This document shows positions 42,655 to 50,836 of a stretch of 64,000 nucleotides of DNA, in pieces. Numbering within the stretch: the first letter of the stretch is position 1; the number at the start of each line of letters is the position of its first letter. Source of the DNA: Bdellovibrionaceae bacterium UBA1609 (GTDB taxonomy: Bacteria; Bdellovibrionota; Bdellovibrionia; Bdellovibrionales; UBA1609); assembly GCA_002321895.1 (NCBI GenBank), contig DCMZ01000017.1:62001-126000 (forward strand), in the 5' to 3' direction. The translations under genes and the position numbers were made by a program. Under the pieces are notes generated by a model. It was not told the DNA's origin. It made no database searches and saw only the letters and a program-made list of their open reading frames with translations.

Positions 42655-43494
42655 TTGAAAAATAGTACGAGAGCCTGGTTGCTTCTAAGCTTAATATCCA
42701 TATTTTTAGTTTCTGTTGGTTATCACCTAGCTAGCCGTGAAGGCCTCCTGTGGGGCTTTGCCATAGCTTTAATTTTAAACTCAGTGGTTTATTTTTATGG
42801 CGACATCTTTATCGTTAGGCAATTTAACGGCAAAAATGTTGAGGGATATGATCCCTATGGCCTCACTTTGATCCTCAGAAAGCTGAGCAAAAGAGCGGGA
42901 GTGGAAGCTCCATGGATTAGAATATTACCTACATCGTCTCTAATTGCCTTTTCTGCAGGCAGAAATACAAAGAACAGCTGTATTTTTGTTTCTCATGGCC
43001 TGGTGAACCGCTTAGAACCGGAGGAACTGGAAGCTGTACTTGCCTATGAATTAGCCTCAATTGTGACCTACAACACATTAGCATCCACCATTGCTAGCGC
43101 ACTGATGAACGGCTTGATGGTTATCCCCAACATTATTGATCAAGGATTAAGCTGGGCATTAAATATTAAATGGGTGGCTCAAAAAAGAGGCCAATTCACG
43201 GTATGGCTCGTCCTTCCGCTATGTCAGATCATTTTGAAACTATGCATAAAAGAGACCACTCCCAGTGAAATCGACGCTCAAGCCTCGGAGTGGCTGAGCT
43301 CAAAAAGTATCTTGGCGAAAACCCTTTGGAAGCTAGAATCCTACGCCCAAACTCTACCCTACAAGGCTCCAGCACCTATGGCGCATTTGTTCATGGTCAA
43401 TCCCTTGACGAAAAAAGGTTGGACTCGATATTTTGTCCATCGCATGACGACCGAGCATCGCATTAAAAAGCTGCTTGGCTATTATCCCATTTAG
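42655..43494 (+). CDS. HtpX-like M48 family protein with lost active site (pseudopeptidase)
   Basis: Membrane protein of 279 residues resembling HtpX: two N-terminal helices (LLLSLISIFLVSVGYHLA, GFAIALILNSVVYFYGDIF), RIGVEAPWIRILPTSSLIAF-like segment (NAFATG region), LVNRLEPEELEAVLAYELAS and further helices. In HtpX the last motif reads AHE(L/V)xH, with two zinc-binding histidines. Here it reads AYELAS, so both histidines are gone while the Glu is kept; PSEIDA keeps the likely third-ligand Glu. It can hardly bind zinc or cut peptides. The start is TTG at 42655 with GGAG upstream. It is divergent from the MoxR-bat operon. Confidence 0.82.
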   Translation: MKNSTRAWLLLSLISIFLVSVGYHLASREGLLWGFAIALILNSVVYFYGDIFIVRQFNGKNVEGYDPYGLTLILRKLSKRAGVEAPWIRILPTSSLIAFSAGRNTKNSCIFVSHGLVNRLEPEELEAVLAYELASIVTYNTLASTIASALMNGLMVIPNIIDQGLSWALNIKWVAQKRGQFTVWLVLPLCQIILKLCIKETTPSEIDAQASEWLSSKSILAKTLWKLESYAQTLPYKAPAPMAHLFMVNPLTKKGWTRYFVHRMTTEHRIKKLLGYYPI

Positions 43495-43523
43495 TAAATG
43501 GGCCCAAATTTAAAGGAGGATAT

Positions 43524-43793
43524 GTGAGTCAGACTAAAGAGGGTTTGGAAGCTTCTATATCAACATTAGTGATTTCCATTGGATCTACGGCAGTGATGTC
43601 GTTGGGCTTAGCACCCAATCCAAACACTGGAAAAACAGAAAAAGATTTAAATCTAGCTAAGTTCAACATTGACCTCTTAGTTATGCTTCAAGAGAAAACT
43701 CAGGGGAATCTTTCTGAGGATGAGGAAAAGCTCGTTGGCCATGTGATCAATGATTTACAAGTAAAGTATGTGAACGAAAATAAACCGTCGTAA
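43524..43793 (+). CDS. DUF1844 family protein
   Basis: An 89-residue protein matching the DUF1844 pattern: STLVISIGSTAVMSLGLAPN, AKFNIDLLVMLQEKTQGNLS and DEEKLVGHVINDLQVKYV. The function of the family is unknown; it is frequent in Deltaproteobacteria-like lineages. The GTG at 43524 follows AGGAGG closely. It lies between the HtpX-like gene (29 bp) and htrA (21 bp) and is probably co-transcribed with them. Confidence 0.85.
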   Translation: MSQTKEGLEASISTLVISIGSTAVMSLGLAPNPNTGKTEKDLNLAKFNIDLLVMLQEKTQGNLSEDEEKLVGHVINDLQVKYVNENKPS

Positions 43794-43814
43794 AGACACA
43801 CAAAAGAGGTGAGT

Positions 43815-45224
43815 ATGAAATTTGTCGCTCTGACTTTTTTAGTAACGCTCCTATCAATACCATCACTTGCTAAACTCCCTAAAGTGAATCCCGGAGATCC
43901 GCTTCCTTCAAATCTATTTGTGGAGTTGGCTAAACTCATTAACCCAACTGTGGTGAATATTAGCACCACCCAGTTACCCAAAGGCCGCTCCCATCAGGAC
44001 CCCTACCAACAATTTCTAGAGGAGTTTTTTGGACCACGCTATCGCGGTGGAATGCAACGTCAGCCCGCCCAATCCCTGGGAACAGGGTTTGTGATTCGCA
44101 AGGATGGACTCATTGTTACAAACAACCACGTCATCGACAAAGCTGATGTTATTAAAGTTCAACTGGAAGAGAACGACGACACCCTTTATGAAGCCACTGT
44201 CATTGGTAAAGATGCGCGAACCGATATTGCCCTGATCAAAATTAAAGTGGACAGGGATTTACCGGTAGCCAAATTGGGAACTAGCACTGACTTGTCAGTG
44301 GGAGAATGGGTGGCTGCTTTTGGAAATCCCTACGGCCATGGACACACGATGACTAAGGGTATTGTGAGTGCAAAAGGTAGAAACATTGACGTGTTAAATA
44401 AATTCTCATTCATTCAAACAGATGCGTCCATCAATCCTGGTAACTCAGGTGGCCCTTTAGTGAACATGCGAGGCGAAGTGGTCGGTGTTAACACTGCCAT
44501 TGATGCTCGGGCACAGGGCATCGGCTTCGCCATTCCCATAGACGATGTTAAGGAGATTTTACCCAACCTGGAAAAGGACGGGAAAATTCGTCGAGGCTTT
44601 TTGGGAGTGGGAATCGCAGATATCACGCCTCAAGTATCGAAATCCCTGAATCTATCGTCAAAAACAGGCGCTTTAGTCACTCAAGTGTATGAGGATAGTC
44701 CCGCCTCCAAATCCGATATCCGACCTTACGATGTATTTGTTGAATTCAATGGCAATAAAGTGAACACAGCTCAAGATTTGGCCCGAACCGTTCAGGACAC
44801 CACGGCTGGAAAGACCTACAACGCCAAAATTGAACGCGATGGCAAAGTCATAGGTAAGAAAATTAAAGTGGAGGAAAATCCTCAATCTATTTCCAGACAA
44901 AGCCCACCCACTCGTCGATCTCTCAAAAGCGTAGAGGCCCGCCATGGACTTGGCTTTAAAATGATAGATCACAATAAACGCGTGGTTGAGGATTGGAACT
45001 TACCAAAAGTGAAGGGGGCACCGCCAATCATTATTGATGTAAACCCTCGCACTCCCGCTGGTATAGCTGGATTGGTTGCTGGCGATATGATTTTGGATGT
45101 GAATCGTCAAAAAGTTCGGAGAGCTGCCGATGTTAATAGGTACTTAAAAAAGAACTCTATAAATCTCATGCGTATTCTAAGAAATAACAGCGTAGCTCTG
45201 GTTCAGTTAAGACCTGCTAAATAA
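43815..45224 (+). CDS. htrA: Periplasmic serine protease HtrA/DegP type
   Basis: Periplasmic protein-quality protease. After a signal peptide (FVALTFLVTLLSIPSLA) comes a trypsin-like domain with the triad His105 (TNNHVID), Asp137 (DARTDIALI) and Ser212 (GNSGGPL), then two PDZ domains (GFLGVGIADITPQVSKSL ... SPASKSDIRPYDVFVEFNG, and IDVNPRTPAGIAGLVAGDM). The GTG at 43809 overlaps its own GAGG site, so the ATG at 43815 is the likely start (469 residues). A terminator follows the stop. It is next to an HtpX-like pseudopeptidase and DUF1844. Confidence 0.96.
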   Translation: MKFVALTFLVTLLSIPSLAKLPKVNPGDPLPSNLFVELAKLINPTVVNISTTQLPKGRSHQDPYQQFLEEFFGPRYRGGMQRQPAQSLGTGFVIRKDGLIVTNNHVIDKADVIKVQLEENDDTLYEATVIGKDARTDIALIKIKVDRDLPVAKLGTSTDLSVGEWVAAFGNPYGHGHTMTKGIVSAKGRNIDVLNKFSFIQTDASINPGNSGGPLVNMRGEVVGVNTAIDARAQGIGFAIPIDDVKEILPNLEKDGKIRRGFLGVGIADITPQVSKSLNLSSKTGALVTQVYEDSPASKSDIRPYDVFVEFNGNKVNTAQDLARTVQDTTAGKTYNAKIERDGKVIGKKIKVEENPQSISRQSPPTRRSLKSVEARHGLGFKMIDHNKRVVEDWNLPKVKGAPPIIIDVNPRTPAGIAGLVAGDMILDVNRQKVRRAADVNRYLKKNSINLMRILRNNSVALVQLRPAK

Positions 45225-45251
45225 TTTCTATTTTTGAATCAAACTTATGAG

Positions 45252-45289
45252 AAAACACCTTCAGGAAATTCCTGGAGGTGTTTTATTTT
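45252..45289 (+). terminator. Terminator after htrA
   Basis: Arms AAAACACCTTCAGG and CCTGGAGGTGTTTT pair over 14 bases (one G-U) around a 5-base loop and are followed by ATTTTG. Confidence 0.85.
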
Positions 45290-45387
45290 GAGACAATTGC
45301 AGTTTCCCCTACAGCCCTTGGTCCAGGTAGCCGAAATGAATACTAGAAGAAGTAAGCAGCCATCGAATTCATCCCGAGGGGGCATAA

Positions 45388-45681
45388 ATGAAGATAACAG
45401 AAGTGAAGATCTTTCCGGTCAATGAGGAAAGGTTAAAGGCCTACGTAACTATAACCATAGAAGACTGTTTTGTGATCCGTGACTTAAAAGTCATTAAGGG
45501 AAACGGCGGTCTATTTGTAGCTATGCCATCAAAGAAACGCAAAGATGGTCAGTTTAAGGACATTGCTCACCCGCTGAATCAAGAGACGCGTGAATACATT
45601 GAAGACGAGATCTTCAAGGCGTTTGAAGAGGAAGTAAAGTCTATGGGAGACTCCCTAGACGACCTAAAACGCGCGGAATAG
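45388..45681 (+). CDS. spoVG: SpoVG-like nucleic-acid-binding regulator
   Basis: 97 residues with the SpoVG pattern: MKITEVKIFPVNEERLKAYV, TITIEDCFVIRDLKVIKGNG, LFVAMPSKKRKDGQFKDIAHP and a C-terminal helix. SpoVG proteins bind DNA and RNA and act as regulators, in Bacillus for sporulation and division; here sporulation is not implied. The start ATG follows GAGGGGG by seven bases. A terminator follows. Confidence 0.93.
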   Translation: MKITEVKIFPVNEERLKAYVTITIEDCFVIRDLKVIKGNGGLFVAMPSKKRKDGQFKDIAHPLNQETREYIEDEIFKAFEEEVKSMGDSLDDLKRAE

Positions 45682-45711
45682 CCTGTAAAAAGGAAATAAT
45701 AATCACAATTT

Positions 45712-45745
45712 AACCGGTTGCGCCTCGCGTAACCGGTTTTCTTTT
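45712..45745 (+). terminator. Terminator after spoVG
   Basis: AACCGGTT is repeated (self-complementary) around an inner GCG/CGC pair, followed by TTCTTTT. Confidence 0.85.
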
Positions 45746-45803
45746 CCAAGACCAAATCTTGATTTCAGGAGCCCTACGGATTATATCTTAGAGCTCTCAA
45801 CGA

Positions 45804-45879
45804 TGGGGTGTCGGCAAGTTGGTAAGCCAACAGATTTTGATTCTGTCATTCGCAGGTTCGAGTCCTGCCACCCCATCCA
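45804..45879 (+). tRNA. trnQ: tRNA-Gln (UUG)
   Basis: A cloverleaf folds from 45804 to 45879: acceptor TGGGGTG with CACCCCA, D loop with GGTAAG, anticodon stem ACAGA/TCTGT around TTTTGAT, giving anticodon TTG, and T arm CAGGTTCGAGTCCTG. The discriminator T is followed by encoded CCA. A strong terminator lies at 45973-46004, with a short hairpin spacer before it. Confidence 0.96.
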
Positions 45880-45972
45880 CTTTTTATGTGCCGAAGGCAC
45901 CAAAAAGTGGTGGCAAAAAGATGAGCGCGTTTACGAACTGTCCCAATTGGACAGTGCGGAAATAAGCGAAAC

Positions 45973-46004
45973 AAAAAAACCATCCTGCTAAGGATGGTTT
46001 TTTT
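45973..46004 (+). terminator. Terminator after tRNA-Gln
   Basis: Perfect 13-bp arms AAAAAAACCATCC and GGATGGTTTTTTT around a 6-base loop TGCTAA. Confidence 0.92.
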
Positions 46005-46052
46005 ATGCCCAATGGACTGGAGGTTGCTGGAGGAGAAGTGAGGGAGCGGCCG

Positions 46053-46101
46053 AGGCAAAAGCAGAGCTTTTGCTTGGCAAGTCAGCCACGACGGCTGACT
46101 T
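46053..46101. repeat. Paired hairpins, REP/BIME-like
   Basis: Two adjoining hairpins: AGGCAAAAGC-AGA-GCTTTTGCTT (10 bp, one G-U) at 46053-46075 and AAGTCAGCC-ACGAC-GGCTGACTT (9 bp, perfect) at 46079-46101. No T-run follows either. The layout recalls a REP-like pair. Copy number elsewhere is not known. Confidence 0.45.
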
Positions 46102-46183
46102 AGCGAGTGAACCGCCGTCCCGGAGCAGACAACACTATGTTGGCTGCGCGAGGGAAGTCCTGCCCGAATCCGCACAAACCCGC

Positions 46184-46996
46184 CTACTCTCGAACGTGTG
46201 TCCGCACCTTTAAACGTGGCCACAAAAAGGTCATAAGAATGGGGCACAAGGTGAACACCACCACTATCGCTGCACCGGAGGGAAGATCAAATTGGTAAGA
46301 CAGGATCATCCCCAGTAGACTTAGAATGGTTCCCAAAACCCAACCGAAAATAAGTCGGGGGCGCCACTCTTTATAAAACAGTGAACTAATAATCGCCGGG
46401 ACGATAAGAAATGAAAACACCAAAAGCACACCGGCGTAATGCACTGAGGACGTGATCACCACACCAAATAGTCCATAGAAAAGAAAATCCCATATCCAGT
46501 GATTTCCTCCTTTCAGTGAACTCTGAAAAAATTGATGACGATAGAAATAGTGAATCGCTCCTACCAAACCATAGACTACCACCACCTTTAAAACATCCGC
46601 CCATGTTACCCACAATAGGTTCCCAATGAGGCTTTGCTTTAAATGTTCCGCTCCGTGGCTGACCTTATCCATAAGAAGTATAATGGCCGCAGAGGCCAAA
46701 GCATAAATAACCCCAATAATAGCCTCTTGAGAAATCTGAAATCGAAAGCGGTTGGAGTAGGCTAGAAACAGGGCTGCCACCAGCGTCGAGCCCAATGAAA
46801 TAAAATAGGAAGTTAAATCGTGATGATCAAACCCCAGCAAAAAAGCGAAGGCAGAGCCAAAAGCCGCCACCTGCGCCAGAGCTAGATCAACAAAAATCAC
46901 TCCTCTATGCAAAACGTGAAGGCCCAGATAGCAGTGAATCCCGACCAGGGCCACACACATAAAAAAAGGTGCCGCTAAAAAACTGACCGCCTCCAT
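46184..46996 (-). CDS. znuB: Metal ABC transporter permease (ZnuB type)
   Basis: An ABC-3 family permease of 270 residues with about eight hydrophobic helices, for example VALVGIHCYLGLHVLHRGVI, FVDLALAQVAAFGSAFAFLL and GVVITSSVHYAGVLLVFSFLIVP, the last matching the conserved cytoplasmic loop. DLALAQ is the usual start of helix 2. It imports Zn2+, Mn2+ or Fe2+; ZnuB is likely given the ZnuA neighbour 3 bp upstream. The ATPase subunit is not adjacent. The stop overlaps a short repeated sequence. Confidence 0.9.
   Translation of the reverse strand: MEAVSFLAAPFFMCVALVGIHCYLGLHVLHRGVIFVDLALAQVAAFGSAFAFLLGFDHHDLTSYFISLGSTLVAALFLAYSNRFRFQISQEAIIGVIYALASAAIILLMDKVSHGAEHLKQSLIGNLLWVTWADVLKVVVVYGLVGAIHYFYRHQFFQSSLKGGNHWIWDFLFYGLFGVVITSSVHYAGVLLVFSFLIVPAIISSLFYKEWRPRLIFGWVLGTILSLLGMILSYQFDLPSGAAIVVVFTLCPILMTFLWPRLKVRTHVRE
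46196..46209. repeat. 14-bp dispersed motif, copy 1
   Basis: GTGTGTCCGCACCT, differing from the copy at 52778-52791 by one base. This copy lies inside the last codons of znuB. Confidence 0.35.
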
Positions 46997-46999
46997 GTC

Positions 47000-47887
47000 C
47001 TAGACCCCTTTCCCACAATTTTCTACAGCCGTTACCAATGATTCTATCAAATCAAAATAGTCCGTCTGCACTTCCACCGGAACAATTTGAAGACTCGCTT
47101 GGGTCACACCTTTAATTCGCTCACCGGCCGTGGTTTCAAAATAATTTTCATTCAAAATGCACTTCACATTTTTTTGTTTTACCAACTTGATCAGCGAAAT
47201 AATGTGTTTTGCTGTGGGTGGGATACCCGGTTTTGGCTCAATGCTAGCCACCACATCCAAATCGAATCGCCTTAAAAAATAACTCAGTGATTTATGATAG
47301 GTGATCACATTGTTAACTTGAGACTTTGTAATCCTCGACTCCCAGTCTTTCATCTTTTCTTTGAGAGTCTTCGCATAGTCGGCCGCCCGCCTCTGATAAA
47401 ACTCAGCATTTGCAGAATCCAACTCCCCGAGCTTAATTGCTAACGCTTCAACTACGGAAATAGTCTTTATCGGATCCAAATGAAAATGGGGATTACCTAA
47501 AGGGTGAACATCGCCTTCTGCCCGATCTAACTTTCCCTCTGGTATATCGATGGCTTCGATATGATCTCCGGCGGCAAAAAAACCTTTGCTGCCCTTGAGC
47601 AAGGTTGGATTCTTCGCTCCCCTTTGCACATTCCCAATCCAGCCCACTTCCAAATCTAAACCCACAGACACAAGCAGATCTGCCTGCCGTAGCTTCACCA
47701 TATAAGAGGGCTTGGCTTCCACAAAATGTGGGTCTTGGTTGCTTTTTGTGAGTGACGAAACATCCACCTTATCTTGACCGATCTCTTGAACTAAATTTTC
47801 TAAAGTGGTCGTCGTTGTTACGACTTTAAGCTCGGCTTGAGCATTCAATGCCCAAGCCGAAAGCAAGCCTAATATTAGAATTTTCAC
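47000..47887 (-). CDS. znuA: Metal-binding ABC solute-binding protein (ZnuA type)
   Basis: Periplasmic cluster A-I binding protein of 295 residues. The GTG at 47887 with AGGGAG upstream gives a signal peptide (ILILGLLSAWALNAQA); the longer frame from 47923 would run into the upstream gene. Metal ligands seen are His in NQDPHFVEAKPSYM (His of DPH), HFHLDP, HKSLSYFL and the acidic residue near the C terminus (VQTDYFDLIE). There is no long His-rich loop, only GDVHPLGNPHFH. It is 10 bp after the porin-like gene and 3 bp before znuB. Confidence 0.92.
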   Translation of the reverse strand: MKILILGLLSAWALNAQAELKVVTTTTTLENLVQEIGQDKVDVSSLTKSNQDPHFVEAKPSYMVKLRQADLLVSVGLDLEVGWIGNVQRGAKNPTLLKGSKGFFAAGDHIEAIDIPEGKLDRAEGDVHPLGNPHFHLDPIKTISVVEALAIKLGELDSANAEFYQRRAADYAKTLKEKMKDWESRITKSQVNNVITYHKSLSYFLRRFDLDVVASIEPKPGIPPTAKHIISLIKLVKQKNVKCILNENYFETTAGERIKGVTQASLQIVPVEVQTDYFDLIESLVTAVENCGKGV

Positions 47888-47897
47888 ATTTAGCTCC

Positions 47898-48950
47898 CTA
47901 GTAATCGTGAGCGGGGTGTGCACCCATGGTTAAATTCAACTGTAGCGTGACTCGCTGTTCAGCTTCGTCGGCCGACGGATCGTCAATGTTGTCATACTGC
48001 AATCGAATAGCGGAAAATTCAGAGGGAACAAACGCCACCAAAGCGGAGCTTTTTGTAATGTCATCCACAGAGCTATCATCAAGGTTGGAAACCGCTTCGT
48101 ACCTCAGCTGCCCCCACCAACGCTTTTGAAATTGATACTGCAGCCAAGTGCTAAGGGCTGAAAGGCCATCGTTACTCAAATAAGTCCCAGGATTGTCTTC
48201 ATCCTCAACAAAGCGCTTACGAGCTTGTGTGTACTCTGCTGTCCAAATAAAAGCACGAGCATCGGCGTACTTCTTCTTATAAGTCAAAGCGGCGTTATAA
48301 ACATCGTTTGACTGGAATAAAACATCTTTTCCACTGGCATAGCCTAAATCCAACTCCAAAGTAGAAGAATCACTAAGATCCCAAAGATTCTTAACAAAAT
48401 AAACTCCGGCCAAATCATCTTGTGTGTCAGACCCAAACACTGCCGTATTCTCTGCGCTAAAAGCCTGCGCAACCACTTCAAAATACCAAGGGGTGGGAAG
48501 CAAATAAGAAACAGCTAAGCCCGTTTCATTGAATCCTTCTTCTCCAAAGATGGCTTCACGAGTCTGTGGCGCATCAATAAAGGGCTGGGCATGGGTATGC
48601 CATTGATTCGATCGCCCCCAGTAAGGATAGAATTTTCCCAAGCGCAAGGTCACGCTGGGGATCTGAAGAGTATCGATAAAGACCTCTTCTGGCTCTACCA
48701 CATACTCACCGTCTTCCGATTCCACAGCCAAAATAACATCTCCACGAAAATAGGTATCAATGTTTGATGTCAAACGAAGTTCGGCCTCTTGTAGGGCAAA
48801 ACCATTGGCCGCTTCAGCATCTGCGGCATTCCCCTCAGAACCCCCTCTTATTGTGAAAAGTGTATTTAAACTCAAATCTGGGTTCGCTTTATTTTGAGCA
48901 AAGACAGATGTACTCATTAGAAAAATAATTAATGTTAAAGTAAAACGCAT
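47898..48950 (-). CDS. Outer-membrane beta-barrel protein linked to zinc uptake
   Basis: 350 residues with signal peptide (FTLTLIIFLMSTSVFA). Alternating amphipathic strands with aromatic ends (LQEAELRLTSNIDTYFRGDV, VTLRLGKFYPYWGRSNQWH, SALSTWLQYQFQKRWWGQLR) indicate a porin-type barrel. The last residues carry HPAHDY. GAGGAGG before the ATG is strong. It is in the same run as znuA and znuB, so it is expected to pass zinc or a zinc chelate across the outer membrane; this is inference from context. Confidence 0.8.
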   Translation of the reverse strand: MRFTLTLIIFLMSTSVFAQNKANPDLSLNTLFTIRGGSEGNAADAEAANGFALQEAELRLTSNIDTYFRGDVILAVESEDGEYVVEPEEVFIDTLQIPSVTLRLGKFYPYWGRSNQWHTHAQPFIDAPQTREAIFGEEGFNETGLAVSYLLPTPWYFEVVAQAFSAENTAVFGSDTQDDLAGVYFVKNLWDLSDSSTLELDLGYASGKDVLFQSNDVYNAALTYKKKYADARAFIWTAEYTQARKRFVEDEDNPGTYLSNDGLSALSTWLQYQFQKRWWGQLRYEAVSNLDDSSVDDITKSSALVAFVPSEFSAIRLQYDNIDDPSADEAEQRVTLQLNLTMGAHPAHDY

Positions 48951-48996
48951 AAAATCCTCCTCGGATTAGATTAATAAATTGGCTTTGTAATAGATA

Positions 48997-49281
48997 CTAG
49001 GTCAATTTTTCTGGAGGACCGCGAAGGGGATGAAAGGTGGCTACTTGGTCAGAAGAGAGAAATACTTCATAGGAACATACATATTCAGGGTCAATAGGCG
49101 ATACCGGTATAGCAAGACATGCATCAACGGCATCGAAACTCTGCTGACTTAAGTGAAAACAGATATTACAGGGGTTTTCATTGTGACCGTCATTGTGATT
49201 GGATAAATGAAGAGGCCCAAGGAATGTCCATGCCAGAAGTAGGATAATTAAGAACACTTTTGAATGGATCGTTTTTTTAGC
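48997..49281 (-). CDS. Small secreted Cys/His protein, DUF2946-like
   Basis: 94 residues from the ATG at 49281 (a GTG at 49302 is also in frame). The signal-like helix (VFLIILLLAWTFLGPLH) is followed by HLSNHNDGHNENPCNICFHLSQQSF, in pieces: four histidines and a CxxC. This pattern of H-x-C-x-x-C after a short exported helix occurs in small proteins next to heavy-metal efflux genes. It lies between the MerT-like gene and the porin-like gene. Confidence 0.68.
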   Translation of the reverse strand, partial: AKKTIHSKVFLIILLLAWTFLGPLHLSNHNDGHNENPCNICFHLSQQSFDAVDACLAIPVSPIDPEYVCSYEVFLSSDQVATFHPLRGPPEKLT

Positions 49282-49403
49282 CATGAGAATACAAGGTAGC
49301 ACCTTTACCCATCATGGAACAACAAACGGCTTCAAAGCCCATCGAGTTTTTAGACAGAACGCATTATCTAAACCCGAATGAGCTATGAAACCGACGCAAA
49401 ATA

Positions 49404-49766
49404 TTAAAGCACTAAAGGTGCGACAAACGCAAAAAAAGCCCCTACTCCCCAAAGAGATCCCGAGAGAGTTAAGATCGCGAAGGACCACTTCCTTGCAGAA
49501 GCACAGGCTCTCGCTCTTTCTGGATCTATAGGACAAGGCTCATTTCTCGATCTGTAGTGCATAAATGCAGCCAAGGAAATCAGAATTCCGCTAATTGCAA
49601 ACACCCAAGCTTTGTACTGTGAAATCCACACCAACTGGGGAACGGCCGAAACAAGTCCGGCCATTGTGGCCCCCATCCCAAGCACCACAAAGAGACTCGG
49701 CAGGGCACAACAAAGTAGCGTTCCCGTAGAGGCAAACAATGAAAGCCATGCTGAAAACCGACTCAT
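49404..49766 (-). CDS. MerT-like small membrane protein
   Basis: 120 residues with four hydrophobic segments. The first holds TLLCCALPSLFVVLGMGATM, a vicinal cysteine pair before a proline as in the mercury transporter MerT. A second cysteine pair typical of MerT is replaced by EPCPID and RACAS. Substrate (Hg, Cu or another thiophilic metal) cannot be told. The ATG overlaps the stop of the HMA protein gene (ATGA), a merP-merT-like layout in one transcript. Confidence 0.78.
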   Translation of the reverse strand: MSRFSAWLSLFASTGTLLCCALPSLFVVLGMGATMAGLVSAVPQLVWISQYKAWVFAISGILISLAAFMHYRSRNEPCPIDPERARACASARKWSFAILTLSGSLWGVGAFFAFVAPLVL

Positions 49767-50146
49767 TTTATAGGCCCTACATATTGAAATCCGGCACCAG
49801 AGACAATGCTTTTAACAACGCTCTCTGAAAGTTCTTTGCCTTCAACAAAGGTTACTAACACTTCCATTTTATCTAAATTTACTTTTGTGCTTTTCACTTC
49901 CTCTCTGGCATTAAAATTCTTTTCAATCCCTTGAGCACAAAACGCACATACCATTCCGTTCACTTTAATCAGCAACTTATCTTTTGCCACTTTTTTTGAA
50001 GTGGCTTTGCTGTCTTTATGATCATGTCCTTTATGATCATGCTCTTTGCCCTCAGCATGTTGCATGTGCGAGCTCTTAGATTCAGACTTTTCAGCGAAAA
50101 CCGGAAAACCAATAACAATACAGCTAAAAAATATAATTGTTCTCAT
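49763..50146 (-). CDS. Periplasmic heavy-metal-associated (HMA) protein with His-rich linker
   Basis: 127 residues. A signal peptide (TIIFFSCIVIGFPVFA) is followed by a His-rich linker (HMQHAEGKEHDHKGHDHKD) and an HMA fold (LLIKVNGMVCAFCAQGIEKN), in which Cys67 and Cys70 form the metal site. It resembles MerP and could hand copper or mercury to the MerT-like protein encoded next. AGGAGATAGAA precedes the ATG. Confidence 0.88.
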   Translation of the reverse strand: MRTIIFFSCIVIGFPVFAEKSESKSSHMQHAEGKEHDHKGHDHKDSKATSKKVAKDKLLIKVNGMVCAFCAQGIEKNFNAREEVKSTKVNLDKMEVLVTFVEGKELSESVVKSIVSGAGFQYVGPIK

Positions 50147-50155
50147 TTCTATCTC

Positions 50156-50788
50156 CTAATAGTGAATAATGTAGTTAAACTTAGTGACCCCGTTATAAGA
50201 TTGGCCAATTTCAAACAGAACATTCTTATAGAAAAACCTTAAGAACGGAGTCACATCCGTTTCTGGGTTCTCATCAAAAAAAGTTTTCTCACTCCACTCA
50301 AGAATAAACCAAGAATGAAGATCATCAAAAGCTCCCACATAAGGAGCCAGTCCCGCCCGAACAGTGGTTTGTCCCAAATGCGTATCAGTTCCATCTTCCA
50401 GTTGCAGATGTTTTGCTAAAAAGTAATAGTTTCGATCTTCAATATCGAACTGCAACATTCCCATTCCAACATCACGAGTTTCTCCTGATAGGTCACTCTT
50501 TCCCGCTCCAAGAACGCCGTAAATATTGGCTTGCAAAGCTTCACCATTCCACCTTTTCAGTAAAAAATTAGTCGAAGCTACTGTCGCTTTTGGGCCACCT
50601 AGTACATCCGTTCTTTTAAAATGATGAATACCAAAGGCCCACCAGTACCTATACGAATAGTTCAGCTGGTTGTGTGATAGTGAACCGGAATGTTGACCCA
50701 TGATACCCAGTGAATTTTGAAAGGCCACGGGATGGGCCCATAAACTCACACCATGAATTAAAACTAATAATGCTATAAAGCATTTCAT
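50156..50788 (-). CDS. Secreted protein, probable outer-membrane barrel
   Basis: 210 residues with a signal peptide (CFIALLVLIHGVSLWA). The rest alternates polar and aromatic residues (LNYSYRYWWAFGIHHF, SWFILEWSEKTFF, VTPFLRFFYKNVLFEIGQS) and ends in an aromatic residue, as in small outer-membrane barrels. AGGGAG precedes the ATG. It lies in the CsoR-regulated run just upstream of the HMA gene; a role in metal tolerance is inferred from context only. Confidence 0.66.
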   Translation of the reverse strand: MKCFIALLVLIHGVSLWAHPVAFQNSLGIMGQHSGSLSHNQLNYSYRYWWAFGIHHFKRTDVLGGPKATVASTNFLLKRWNGEALQANIYGVLGAGKSDLSGETRDVGMGMLQFDIEDRNYYFLAKHLQLEDGTDTHLGQTTVRAGLAPYVGAFDDLHSWFILEWSEKTFFDENPETDVTPFLRFFYKNVLFEIGQSYNGVTKFNYIIHY

Positions 50789-50836
50789 ATAAATCTCCCT
50801 ACGATTAAAATTAAATTTTGTTCGATGAGATTTATT

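Larger units (their letters stand above)
45880..46183. other. 304-bp gap after tRNA-Gln with hairpins and no gene
   Basis: No credible protein gene is seen. The stretch holds ACTGTCC/GGACAGT (7-bp arms), the tRNA terminator, and then a run of hairpins at 46053-46101, in a composition more G+C-rich than the neighbourhood. It separates the tRNA gene from the convergent znuB. Confidence 0.5.

Noticed and set aside
45880..46183. Integrated element or attachment site at tRNA-Gln
   Set aside because: No integrase, no duplicated tRNA 3' end and no change of gene content are visible next to the tRNA gene.
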